Assembly: GCA_022606425.2 (NCBI GenBank)
Contig: JAHDVF020001252.1
Location: 620,001 to 684,000, forward strand
DNA length: 64,000 nt
Direction of reading: 5' to 3'
Source of the DNA: Lepidostoma basale
Lineage: Eukaryota > Arthropoda > Insecta > Trichoptera > Lepidostomatidae
Below the pieces are notes generated by a model that did not search any database, was not told where the DNA came from, and saw only the letters and a list, made by a program, of their open reading frames with translations. Shown here piece after piece: positions 1 to 8,604 of this stretch; position 1 is the stretch's first letter; every line of letters starts with the position of its first letter. The translations under genes were made by a program, and so were the position numbers.

Positions 1-544
1 TCACTTCCATCCATTAAGCCTTAATGATTAAGGAATTATAAAGAAGTAATTTTATCAATTATCAAATATGTTTTTCAAATAATATGTACTTGGAATCTCT
101 GGCATTGTTGAGACTTGTGGTATTCAGCGACATGTCATACAGCGACATCTTGAATATCATCGCAGTCTCTTCAGGGTAATTGAATCAATGACCCTGAATG
201 CGGGGACATCAGATTTCTAAATTGTCGATCGAAGATGACACCATGGACCACGGATATATAATACCTATATCACAATAATCACTTAATTCGTGATAATCAA
301 CGTATAAATTTTAAGAGAAAAATAATGTAAATTCAAATATTTATCTTCCAAAATAAGACACGTTTTCCTTAATTTTTAATATTCAAAGTGGATCTTTTCA
401 TCATTATTCAAGCAACAACAAATAATATGACTTTGTTTTCAACTTCATTATTCAAAATGGCAAGCTTTTATAGTATTGTGCATGATATTAAATATTTCGA
501 CAAGCATACAATTTTATTATCATTTGTCATATTTTTTTTTATAA
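1..544. other. AT-rich stretch, no gene recognised
   Basis: No long open frame, RNA gene or repeat that I can tie to another copy in the window. Short frames at 388-606 carry no recognisable motif and are AT-driven. A 15-bp palindrome (CCTTAAT-G-ATTAAGG, about 19-34) is too short to mean much. Confidence 0.5.
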
Positions 545-705
545 AACGAACAAGATACTCTCCAGAATTAAATAATTGCCTTATGAACGTTCTTTCACTA
601 ATATGAAAGACGTCGATCTCCGAGGAGGAGACCGCATTACGCAGATTAATAGCCCTTCCCACCGGTGTCACCAAAGGCAGGTTGGTTCTGGCGCTACCTA
701 TCACT
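545..705 (-). mobile_element. LINE-E 3' tail of RT ORF
   Basis: The minus strand reads RTNLPLVTPVGRAINL then SEIDVFHISERTF, the same C-terminal end found in the longer LINE-E copies at 35590-36470 and 45525-46285. It is 5'-truncated and runs on into an unrelated AT-rich frame. Jockey-like affiliation is inferred from the longer copies. No function is retained. Confidence 0.7.
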
Positions 706-905
706 TGTCATAAGAATCTATATGATAGATATACTCATTATATTTATAGCTATAATGATGTAAAATGCGATTCAACAAAATAAAATAAAAAATAATTGTA
801 ATAATCATAAATCCTCCCTTGCCCGTTTACTTCGATTAGAACCAATTTAATAACTAAAAACAATTTGTATACAGTAATTGGTTTTAGACGAAATGTTGTT
901 TTATA
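699..905 (+). repeat. SINE-t remnant (tail half, interrupted)
   Basis: The start resembles the SINE body seen complete at 41365-41595 (GCTACCTATCACTTGTCATA), and the end resembles its 3' end (TTTGTATACAGTAATTGG, then TTGTTTTATAC). About 125 bp of unrelated AT-rich sequence lies between. The tRNA-like head is missing. Confidence 0.5.
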
Positions 906-1109
906 CAAAAAGGTTAAATTATTGTTAAATTTAGGTTTCGTACATAATCATTGTGTAGAAAAAAGAACAGGGAAAATACCTTATACGAGTACATTAATTA
1001 ACATTATGAAGCCGTGAAATTACTTTAATTTTAGGTTAAAAATTGAGAGGAATTGATTTATTCAGATAATTACAAGTTTTGATTGACAGTAATTCTTGAC
1101 TTGAGTTCT

Positions 1110-1785
1110 TGTAAAAGTAGGATAAATGCCGTAGAAATGACGTCACTAAGAAGAATATGCGGAAAAACAATGTATGATAGAATATCTAATGATGAAGTAA
1201 GAAAGGAATGTAAGGTGGATGAATGCGGGATAAATAAAATCAAGAAAGGGTCACTAAGATGGTTTGGACATATGGAACGAATGGATGAGGGAAGAATGGT
1301 TTAAAATACCATACCAATAGTGTGAATGGGAAAAGAAGTCGAGGAAGGCCAAGAAAGACATGGCATGACCAAGTTAATCAATTACTGAAAGGCGGCCATG
1401 TTCGAAGTAAGAACAATCAACGAGCGTGCATGTCACGATCAGTGGCGGTACTCCCATAGAAGCCCAGATACCCGGCTTGCGTAAGAAATTTTGAATCAAA
1501 ACCTCTTCTGGCTAACAGAGGTTGAGCTCTTATGGCTATTCCTCTAACGTCTGATGGGAACATTGTTGGAAGGTGATTTGGCGGGTTGTTGGTTTATGCG
1601 GGGATAGTATTACTTAAATTTGGGGGTTTTGATTCAACATCAACAACAAGCCGAGCTTCTGGGCTTCTATGGGAGTACCGCCACTGGTCACGATGTGTGA
1701 ATGTAGAAGAGGCGCGAGAATTATGCCAGGATAGAACAACGTGGCGATCGGAAACGGCGTGATTGTTAGTTAGTTAGTTAGCAAT
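1110..1785 (+). mobile_element. RTE-A LINE tail, interrupted by a hAT MITE
   Basis: The translation contains SRINAVEMTSLRRICGKTMYD, then KKGSLRWFGHMERMDEGRM, the C-terminal zone of a non-LTR RT ORF repeated more than twenty times in this window. A stop breaks the frame at 1304, and homology continues in another frame (RGRPRKTWHDQ). After the 247-bp insertion the tail resumes (RCVNVEEARELCQDRT) and ends in (TTAG)n at 1768-1784. The CCCC-loop-GGGG 3' hairpin is deleted here. RTE/BovB-type affiliation is inferred from tail style and the short tandem 3' end. Confidence 0.8.
1440..1686. mobile_element. Non-autonomous hAT-type MITE with 8-bp TSD
   Basis: The termini are a perfect 29-bp inverted repeat starting CAGTGGCGGTACTCCC. 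The flanks carry an exact 8-bp target duplication, GTCACGAT (1432-1439 and 1687-1694). A second inverted pair, TTGAATCAAAACC / GGTTTTGATTCAA, sits inside the ends. An 8-bp duplication and CAGTG termini are hAT hallmarks. There is no transposase ORF. Removing the element restores the RTE-A reading across the junction. Confidence 0.88.
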
Positions 1786-2142
1786 ACTTAATTAGTGATG
1801 TAAAATGAGAAAATATCTTATGATTAAATCTTATATCTACACATATTAAATTCCATTCTGAAAATAAATGTATTGTAGGTTTTTTATTTTTCGAACGTGT
1901 TGGTATGCATAACAATATCTTATTTTTAAGTGTTGGAATAGATTTGTTTATACAATAGTATCCTCTCTGCATAATTACCGAGTGCTGGCATTTGGACACA
2001 CACAACACGCTCCCTGACATTGGCGGGACGGACATATCGTGTCATATGGTGTATGTATTGTGTGGTATTGTGAAGTCCAGACTTGTCCGCGCGATCCGTC
2101 AATTGTTGCCAATTGTGTTGCGGAGGGTGGCAACTTCACGGA
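1786..2142. other. No gene recognised
   Basis: AT-rich to about 1980, then a GC-richer stretch (1985-2142) whose frames have no recognisable domain. It may belong to the element carrying the hairpin at 2143-2192, but I cannot delimit that element. Confidence 0.4.
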
Positions 2143-2192
2143 CACCAGTGTACTGTAATTCACTTTACTTGGTGAATTACAGTACACTGGTG
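2143..2192. repeat. Perfect 21-bp hairpin
   Basis: Arms CACCAGTGTACTGTAATTCAC (2143-2163) and its exact complement (2172-2192) enclose an 8-base loop TTTACTTG. Perfect arms in an otherwise decayed region suggest a recent inverted duplication or a transposon terminus. Confidence 0.85.
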
Positions 2193-2364
2193 ACACTTAC
2201 TTAGGTACTTCAGATGCCCGTATAACTTAGCCCTTAACCTAAGATTTTTTAGCCTCCTTGATGATGTTATCCCAGATCCTCGATCCTGAGCCTTTTCTCC
2301 CAGCTTAGCCAGACCTGCCAGAACATTTTGCATTAGGTTTTTGCATTGCTGTCTGATCCTGAGT

Positions 2365-2705
2365 GATGCAGGTCTGTTCGTCCCTGATAATTATCCTCGA
2401 CAAAGGGCCGGTAGGTAGAGAAATATCTTTGCTTAATCGTATCACCTCGGAGTTTGACATATTTTGTGATAGTTTGGCTCATCTGAGGGAAGTACTATCT
2501 TTATTATAATTGTTTAGTATATATATTTTATTAATTTGTCATGCATCTTATGTTTCTCGCTCTTTTTATTAATCTATTATGTATAACTTATTATTGTGTA
2601 TCTCTAACTTGTATATTTAGTGTATTGGAAAAAAATTCTGTAATGCTTTAGATATGTTTTAAATAAATAAATGAAATAAATAATAAAATATATTTAGTTA
2701 AAATC
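2365..2705 (+). mobile_element. LINE-E2 3' end
   Basis: A translated stretch FVPDNYPRQR matches the FVPDRYLRQRQHR zone of LINE-E. The downstream non-coding part (GCTTAATCG, CTCGGAG, TTTGTGATAGTTTG) matches the inverse of the LINE-E2 copies at 4435-4905 and 34428-34965. The 3' end is TAAA/AATAAATA-rich. Degenerate. Confidence 0.6.
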
Positions 2706-2742
2706 CATTAAAGTTTGTGTCTTTTTTTTAAATTTATTTAAA

Positions 2743-3119
2743 AAAAAAACCCAATCGGGTTATTTGGATACATTTTTAGATCTTACTTTTAATAATATAA
2801 TGTTTCAGGTATATTTTAAATTGAGTTGTAGTAAGACTCCTTGTGTCTTTTTGTAGTTCATTGTAAAATTTCAGTCCGTTGTTCAATATCCTTGATTGTC
2901 CTGTCTTAGTTCGTGCATTCGGTAAGTGATATCTGTTAATTTGTAGATGCTGTCTGTTGTCTCTTCCATGGTCCTGTGTTTTCCTGTGTACAATTTTCAA
3001 GGTCTCAAATTTGGTCAGGTTTGATATGTCCATTTGTTTTGTTTGTCTGTATACTTGTATGGTTGGGGTAAGCTACTTAATGTTGTAAGATAATTTTATT
3101 ATTTTATTTTGTTGTCTTT
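2743..3119 (-). mobile_element. Non-LTR RT ORF C-terminal fragment (unassigned)
   Basis: An 85-residue minus-strand frame (3033-2776) reads QINRYHLPNARTKTGQSRIL, then NNGLKFYNELQKDTRSL and a basic end. This is the style of the extreme C-terminus of a LINE polyprotein. Just 3' of its stop is AACCC-AATC-GGGTT (2748-2761), a 5-bp hairpin next to a homopolymer run, a plausible 3' end. Its upstream end abuts the truncated mariner at 3120. Confidence 0.5.
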
Positions 3120-4070
3120 GGAATCAATAAAATCTTTGAAGTCGGTTTGGACTGCCCCATCGGAGTTGAATTTTTTCCCTTGCAAGAAGTTATCCAAATT
3201 TCGAAAAAAATAGTAATCTGTTGGGGCAAAGTCCGGAGAGTACGGTGGATGTCTTAGACATTCCAATTGAAGCTCTTCTAATTTGGTAGCCGTCTGTTGT
3301 GCAGTGTGTGGTCTAGCGTTATCATGAAGCAGCAGTGGCCTAGAGCGATTAACCAGCCTCGGTTGTTTAGCAGCTAGCTTTTCCATCATGGTTTGCAGTT
3401 GCTGATAATAGACATCTGCCGTAATCGTCTGGCCAGATTAAAGAAAGCTGTAGTGAACGACACCAGCACTGGTCTACCAAACGCTCACAAGTAACTTTTT
3501 TGGAGTTACTTTTCGCTTGAGGCATGGTTTGGCTGGTTCGGCAGGGTTCAGCCATTGCGATGAGCGCTTCCGATTATCATACAGGATCCACTTTTCATCA
3601 CAGGTAATGATTCGATTCAAAATCCCTTCATTATTGTGCCGGTTGAGTAATGCAACGCAGCAGTCAACGCGCGTTTGTTGATTTGCTTCACTCAATTCGT
3701 GAGGTACCCACCTTTCAAGCTTTTTCACCTTCCCAATTTGCTTCAAGTGGATTAAAACAGTTTTATCACTAACACCGCAGCCTGCAGCTAACTCGGACGT
3801 GGTTTGCGATGGATCCGCTTCCACAATAGCCTTCAATTCTTCATTATCAAATTTGGTCTCCGGCCGTCCACGGGGCTTGTTCTGCAGGTCGAAATTTCCA
3901 GAACGAAAACGTTGGAACCAAAAACGCACTGTGTTTTCTTTTGCGGCACCGTCGCCATACACATCATTAATCCTTCGAGCCGTTTCTGCAGCACTGGTGC
4001 CACGGTGGAACTCGTACTCGTAAATAACGCGATATTTCAAGTTTTCCATTTTGTTAACTGAGTGACGCAA
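3120..4070 (-). pseudogene. Mariner transposase pseudogene (copy 1)
   Basis: From 4070 the frame reads 198 residues with the N-terminal HTH region (RVIYEYEFHRGTSAAETARR), the linker motif WVPHEL, and the first catalytic Asp in ITCDEKWILYDN. A TGG-to-TAG stop follows LLVSVW, and a one-base deletion near 3438 shifts the frame. The other catalytic residues survive out of frame (LLLHDNARPH; then SPDFAPTDYYFF, spacing typical of D,D34D). The last ~20 residues are missing. Non-functional. Confidence 0.9.
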
Positions 4071-4238
4071 AGAAAAAAAACAATTGAGGAAAAAACAAAT
4101 TAATTATAATTTTCGAAACACAAATACTTGAGTAAATAGCTGTATAAATTTGAATTTAAAATTCCTAACCAAAGAGAAGATATTTGAGATCAAAGTTGCC
4201 AGTACGGCAAAACGTCAATTTCATATGTAAGGACCTAA
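3120..4238 (-). mobile_element. Mariner element, 3'-truncated (copy 1)
   Basis: Nearly identical to the complete copy at 50073-51359, but homology stops at 3120, inside the codons for the transposase C-terminus, so one end is gone. The surviving inverted repeat (4208-4238) differs by one base from the 31-bp ITR of the complete copy. The outer flank is TG rather than TA. Cecropia-subfamily placement rests on resemblance to the mariner domain of the human SETMAR/Hsmar1 type. Confidence 0.92.
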
Positions 4239-4434
4239 TGTAAATAGGTTTAAAATAAATCAAAAAAATTTTTTTTTAAGTATACGTATGTACCCTGTAT
4301 TTAGATATAAATAAACAATACAAAACATAAACAAAATTCTAGCGAAGTGACGATGCTGTCTGATATCGACGCGTTTGCTTTCGATAATCCTGCTTTGAAA
4401 AAGGAATCAAGTTTTGCTTACACTTTTTTTCATT
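4239..4434. other. Spacer without gene
   Basis: AT-rich sequence between the mariner ITR and the LINE-E2 tail. Nothing recognised. Confidence 0.5.
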
Positions 4435-4905
4435 TAATTTATTTTGATAATCACAAACATTACAGACATACAATTCCAAATCGTTTGCAATTACATTATA
4501 AAAAGAGAAGCATTAAAAAATTTTAAATTTAGCTTAAGAATAAGAAAAAAATCACAACATTGATATTGCATCCCTGAGGCAACTCACACTATCACGAAAT
4601 ATGTCGACCTCCGAGGTGATCCGATTAAGCAATAAGATTGCCCTACCCACAGGCATAACCATTGGCAGGTTGGTTCTGCAGGGACATATAGACCTACATC
4701 ACTCAGGACATCCGAGTTCTGTATACGGCCGCCAATCAGCTGAAAGAAGTGAACTCCCAAGTGAATGTTCCTCCTTCTCTCCAATGATTGGTAGCTTAGC
4801 ATACCTAGCAAAAATTCAGTCGGAAAGAGCCACGGGTAATTACCGTGCTCCCTGAGGTAAAGAAAGCGCAGAAATTTTTTCTGCACTCGCTCCACCATCA
4901 GAGAA
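4435..4905 (-). mobile_element. LINE-E2 tail with ORF remnant
   Basis: The minus strand (4898-4584) reads MVERVQKKFLRFLYLREHGN, YPWLFPTEFLLGMLSYQSL and HLGVHFFQLIGG, the C-terminal region of a Jockey-like RT ORF with frameshifts near the end. The copy ends upstream at a truncation point shared within about 15 bp with the copy at 34428-34965 (AGAGAATATCGGAT). The 3' non-coding part extends to about 4435. Confidence 0.8.
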
Positions 4906-5137
4906 TATCGGATTTCTGTTTTCTGATTTCACTTCTGATGTTTGCTGTTTTTTTTATAAGCAACTTTCTTAAATACCGAAAATGCGCATAATATAGTTGA
5001 ACTTCGTTATCTGACGAATAGTCAATAAATGTTATTAGATCGTCGAGATGTGATCTTACCGCTGATAACTTCATTTTTGTCATTGTTGTTTCTTCTTCTT
5101 CGCTATCTTCATTTCCATCCTCGGCATTATGTTTCAA
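4898..5137 (-). pseudogene. Jerky/Tigger-like transposase C-terminal fragment
   Basis: A 79-residue frame has an acidic stretch (EDGNEDSEEEETTMTKMK), then a helical segment (LDDLITFIDYSS, FRYLRKLLIKK). Jerky-like DDE_1 transposases end in this way, with an acidic linker followed by a short helical tail. The DDE domain is absent, consistent with an internal-deletion derivative. It could instead be a chance frame. Confidence 0.45.
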
Positions 5138-5316
5138 ATTCTAGATGTATGACGTGATTATCATGACCGCTAAAAATTGTTTACATGAGGCGACACTTGA
5201 ATTTAAGCATGCATAATATTAACAGGACATTTTTAATTTTTTTACATTTGAACGGATTTTTGTCTGTTTTATCCGAAGTTCGTTAAATAGAGGTCCGTTG
5301 TATCGAGGTTTTACTG
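4906..5316 (-). mobile_element. Jerky/Tigger-like (pogo) DNA transposon remnant
   Basis: The right end (about 5262-5316) reads on the minus strand as CAGTAAAACCTCGATACAAC and continues CGGACCTCTATTTAACG, in the style of Tigger/jerky pogo termini. It is followed by TA at 5317-5318, the expected target dinucleotide. A transposase-tail-like frame lies inside at 5137-4898. The other end is lost at the LINE-E2 junction. Family assignment is from motif style, not a search. Confidence 0.55.
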
Positions 5317-5554
5317 TATTCGTGTATTTGCGTAGATTATCAAAATTCACAAATTAATTCTTGGAATCTTGATAAAGAAGCAGCGTGCATCCAAAAATAA
5401 GCTGAGACTCTGAGCTCTTCTATTGTGGAGAACAACAGTACATAAAGGCATGCAAGACTTTGAAGCACAGCGCAAAGACGACGTCGCAGAGAAGAGGAGA
5501 AGGAGAAAGGAGAGACCACTGGGAAACGGTGATGTCTCTATTACAAGCCCCTTC

Positions 5555-5690
5555 CCCTGAACCAGTTGCCCCAGAATTTGTGGGTCCAGGATCAGGCTCT
5601 TCAGTCACATGTGGACCCACAGCCGTGAAGTACAGTCTTCCTCGGACACCAGGGACAGCCGATGATGATGTCCTCAACACCACAGCAGAC
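5555..5690 (-). repeat. Coding-like segment shared with 55925-56040
   Basis: The minus strand reads VPGVRGRLYFTAVGP, then DPGPTNSGATGSGEG. The plus strand at 55925-56040 reads VPRIRGKVSFTGVGP, then NPGPINSGTSRTGEDVG. Sequence is similar over about 110 bp, with matching frame and no stop in either copy. I do not recognise the protein. It may be a dispersed repeat or a transduced exon. Confidence 0.5.
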
Positions 5691-5790
5691 CTTATAGTTT
5701 CAATTCTGATCCGATCTCTGAGGGTTTTGCCTGCGATGGAGCGTAAAGTTCGTATTTCTGCTACTAACTTCGCCTTCGCATAATACACAA
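5690..5790 (-). mobile_element. RTE-B LINE fragment
   Basis: The minus strand reads AEIRTLRSIAGKTLRDRIRIETIRS, matching the RTE-B core (KTLRTIAGKTLRDRVRNTRIRE) at 10938-11275. It is joined directly to the unidentified VPGVRG segment at 5690, with no stop between them. Confidence 0.65.
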
Positions 5791-5904
5791 ACGCCTGTAG
5801 TCGAACAGCTATGCCAGTCCCAAGCCTGGATAAAGAAGGAGGGCTCCAAGGTAAGGTAAGCTGCCTGCCATGGGCAATAACCTTCTGTAGCTGTATGTTA
5901 GTTT

Positions 5905-6255
5905 GAAAGTTTCAATCCTGGGATTGGTTGCTATTCGTTGCGATTTCTTCTATTCTTCTCTTCCATTCTTCCCTGTCTTGTGCGTATTTTTTGAAATCTG
6001 CATATGATGAGCAGCGCACGTCCACTAACAGGTCCTCCAGGTACTCTCGGCGTGGGCGTCCCCTAGAGTTTGTCCCCTCGGTCATACCCTCTATTATGGC
6101 ATGCAAGAGACCTTCTTGACGTAATACATGGCCGATCCATCTTGCACGCCTTTCGGACAAGGTCCTGAGCAGGCGCCTTCCTCCTTCGATTCCTTGAAGA
6201 ACTTCCTCATTCGTGATGTGGTCTCTCCAGGAGAGCTGGATGTAGCACGGTAGAA
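5905..6255 (-). mobile_element. RTE-like LINE tail (family F)
   Basis: The minus-strand frame 6160-5912 reads RRARWIGHVLRQEGLLHAII, RGRPRREYLEDLLVDVRC and a final WKRRIEEIATNSNQSQD: the WxGHxxR ... GRPR ... DRexW layout of RTE-like C-termini. Homology continues upstream in another frame (SPGETTSRMRKFFKES) to about 6240, so a frameshift separates the two parts. Single copy in the window. Confidence 0.75.
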
Positions 6256-6859
6256 AAAGCCTCGGATCCTGGATTGATCTCTAGGGTTATATAATTGCAT
6301 AAAACTAATTAAAAATCTTAAATAAATTCACGTTATTCTCAAATTAAATTAACCGTAGTCTACCGCAATAAAGGATTTGTTTATGCATTCTGATCACGCA
6401 GATCTTTAGACAGTCGGAGAGGAGGGAGGAGGGTGGAAGATATTATGTAGTTTCGGTGTATTATACAGACATACGACACTTCACTCGGCACATAATGCAT
6501 CTTTATTGGCATATGACAAAATTCATCTCGAAGAACGCACACATACCATAATAAAAACGCGGCAATTTGTAAGTACTCCGGTAAGTAAGTAAGGGATATA
6601 GGAGCAGCAACAATGTTATACGGATTTAAACCGTCACAGCATACATTTCAAGAGAAGCCCTCATTAGCAACCCATACACGGATCACCGTTCCTTTCTGTA
6701 TTATTATTGAAACGCCATGCGCCAGTTGAATGGGTGGAACGCGATACCTTAACTCGAATGTCTGTGGTTTTTTTAATGTAAATTACTTATGATCTGAGGG
6801 CATTCATCTTAGAGAGATGAAATAATTTTTTTTTTTTTAAAGATTAAAAAAAAATTGTA
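6256..6859. other. No gene recognised
   Basis: Moderately AT-rich. It includes a purine-rich run (GGAGAGGAGGGAGGAGGG, about 6416-6433) and a poly(T) run near 6829. No repeat match within the window and no coding signal. Confidence 0.5.
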
Positions 6860-6990
6860 ACCAACTAACTAACTGAAATAATACTACTGTTCTTTCCTGG
6901 CAAACTTTCTTCGCTTCATCAACATTCATACATCGTGTCATGCGCACACATCGATTTCTCCGACTACTCGCGTGGTCGATACTTAGTATT
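6860..6990 (-). mobile_element. RTE-A tail fragment
   Basis: AACTAACTAACT at the left is the inverse of (TTAG)n. It is followed by the inverse of the MTRCMNVEEAR ... QDR region (TCAACATTCATACATCGTGTC) and the inverse of RRNRRA. The 3' hairpin segment is deleted between tail and ORF. Confidence 0.7.
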
Positions 6991-7119
6991 TAATTAATTA
7001 GTTAGTTTTCCTCTATCTTCGTCTAAATCAGTGGTTCCACTTGTTTGTCCCGTGACCCCCTGCTGATTTCTTTGATTTTGTGCAGACCCCCTGAATAAGA
7101 ATGGATATGATAGAAAGAA

Positions 7120-7265
7120 TGGACATGTTAGAAATCGGAAGAATCGACTTACTTGTATGACTCGCTGTATGAATGTGAAGGAATTTAGTGTGGCGGTCCA
7201 TTATCTCTGCCTGCCCCTTCGCTGTGATGGTGTTTGTTGTTTGTTGTTGTTGTTGTTGTGGTTGT
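7120..7265 (+). mobile_element. RTE-A' tail fragment with (GTT)n end
   Basis: Reads as degraded LXTRCMNVKE ... VWRSIISACPFAV and ends in TTGTTGTTGTTGTTGTGG. The GTT-repeat end distinguishes it from the TTAG-ended RTE-A copies. Confidence 0.7.
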
Positions 7266-7569
7266 AAGAGTGTTCGAAAAAGCGGGGGACTGGATACGAA
7301 CGTTTCACCAAAATGATGATTATTTGGTATAGCGAACATGAATCCCTAACAAAAATTAATTACCGATATTTTTTCAGATCATACATTTGGAATCACAGAA
7401 CCATTACATTAATTGAAGTCTTTTTCATTGGTGAGAAGTTGTGAGATACGCTGCTAAGGAGATGGTGTGTGGCGTTGAGTCTGCGCAGAACTTGGACGTG
7501 TAGGCGGCAACACGAACCGTTAAAATTGTATTTATTGTTCCTTCAACAATATCATAAAAATTAATTAAT

Positions 7570-7665
7570 ACAAATGAAATCGTAGTGTTTTAAAATGCCC
7601 TCGCAAGGCGAAACAAATTTCTATCTATTGTTTATATATTTAATATATAAATCCCATTATATATT
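7570..7665 (+). repeat. Half copy of snapback family 6
   Basis: AATGCCCTCGCAAGGCGAAA followed by CAAATTTCT is identical to one arm of the palindrome at 56162-56372. Only one arm is present. Confidence 0.65.
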
Positions 7666-7682
7666 AAATATAAAAAATCCAT

Positions 7683-7798
7683 CGCACCGCGTCTCCCGCG
7701 GGGCGAAAAGAGAAGGATGGAGTGGCGCATCGGATAAAGTGTGACAGTCCATTCTTTCTGCCTACCCTTTCGGGGAGACGGCGTGATGGTTAGTTAGT
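7683..7798 (+). mobile_element. Inverted-tail LINE composite (copy 1)
   Basis: The right half is an RTE-A tail (GTGTGACAGTCCATTCTTTC ... CGTGATGGTTAGTTAG). The left half (GTCTCCCGCGGGGCGAAAAG, AGAAGGATGGAGTG) is the inverse of a divergent RTE-A-like tail. The same head-to-head junction occurs, in the opposite orientation, at 39797-39930. Confidence 0.7.
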
Positions 7799-7909
7799 TT
7801 AAATCAATATAAAACCGAAAAGGAAATCGCGCCTTCATTATACAATAATTAATTTTAATTTAATTATTTAAGAGTTTACACCAAATTAAAACCGCAACCA
7901 TCGATAAAT

Positions 7910-8035
7910 GAAAACATTTTTTTTCTAGAAGTTTTATTATAATTAAGTCTAAGGCATTATCAAATAGACATTGGATAAGACTTAGGCAGGTAAAACGTAT
8001 TGTCAAAACTTCTAGAAAATAGACGTTTTTATTCA
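7910..8035. repeat. Snapback family 1 (SNAP-1)
   Basis: Left arm TTCTAGAAGTTTTATTATAA ... TAAGGCATTATCAAAT. Right arm GGATAAGACTTAGG ... AAAACTTCTAGAAAATAGACG. Imperfect foldback of about 125 bp, decayed in the motif zone. Other copies lie at 11283, 12020, 13440, 14955, 17375, 19918, 29993 and 32465. Confidence 0.65.
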
Positions 8036-8604
8036 TATTAATTACTGTAAAATGTTATTCGTTCTATCTGATCTCGTTCTCGTATTGGTACCCTATTCAA
8101 CCAAGGACAAGGCAGAAGTTCTATTAAAAATAATAAAAAAATGTCATGCTTTCGTGACAACTTCAATCTATACGCGATAGAAGAATGCAGATAAGAATAA
8201 GGTATGGCTGTGTTGTGTGATTGGTTAAATGAATTATGGAAATACGATAGAATAGCCACGGGCTTCTGTTAGCAGATTTACTACTCTGCATAACTTACGT
8301 TTTCTGTACGGGAGTGCTGCAATGGGGCTTTTGTATACCCTTAATTATATTATATTATATATATAATGGGAATGAAATTTTTCATCACAGATGGGAATGA
8401 CGATGCAATAAATGTGACCTTGTGATGAACGTGTCAAAGTCTCAAGTTATGGTATTTCAAAAGGAAAATGTATGACAGATTGTGGCATAACAGCGAACGG
8501 TGTTATGAATTTAAGTTACTGAATTTAGTTATCTAGAAACCATTTTTACAAGAAAGTGCAATTCGAATTACTTTCGGAGATACACGAAATGTTCCTCTCT
8601 CACA
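8036..8604. other. No gene recognised
   Basis: AT-rich spacer. The minus-strand frame at 8259-8038 has no motif. A weak purine-rich zone precedes the RTE-D tail. Confidence 0.5.

Noticed and set aside
5460..5783. 107-residue plus-strand frame as a gene
   Set aside because: Antisense of the RTE-B and VPGVRG segments, which read sensibly on the minus strand.
7028..7100. hAT terminus CAGTGGTTCCACTTG...GACCCCC
   Set aside because: Style fits hAT ends but no partner end or duplication was found nearby.
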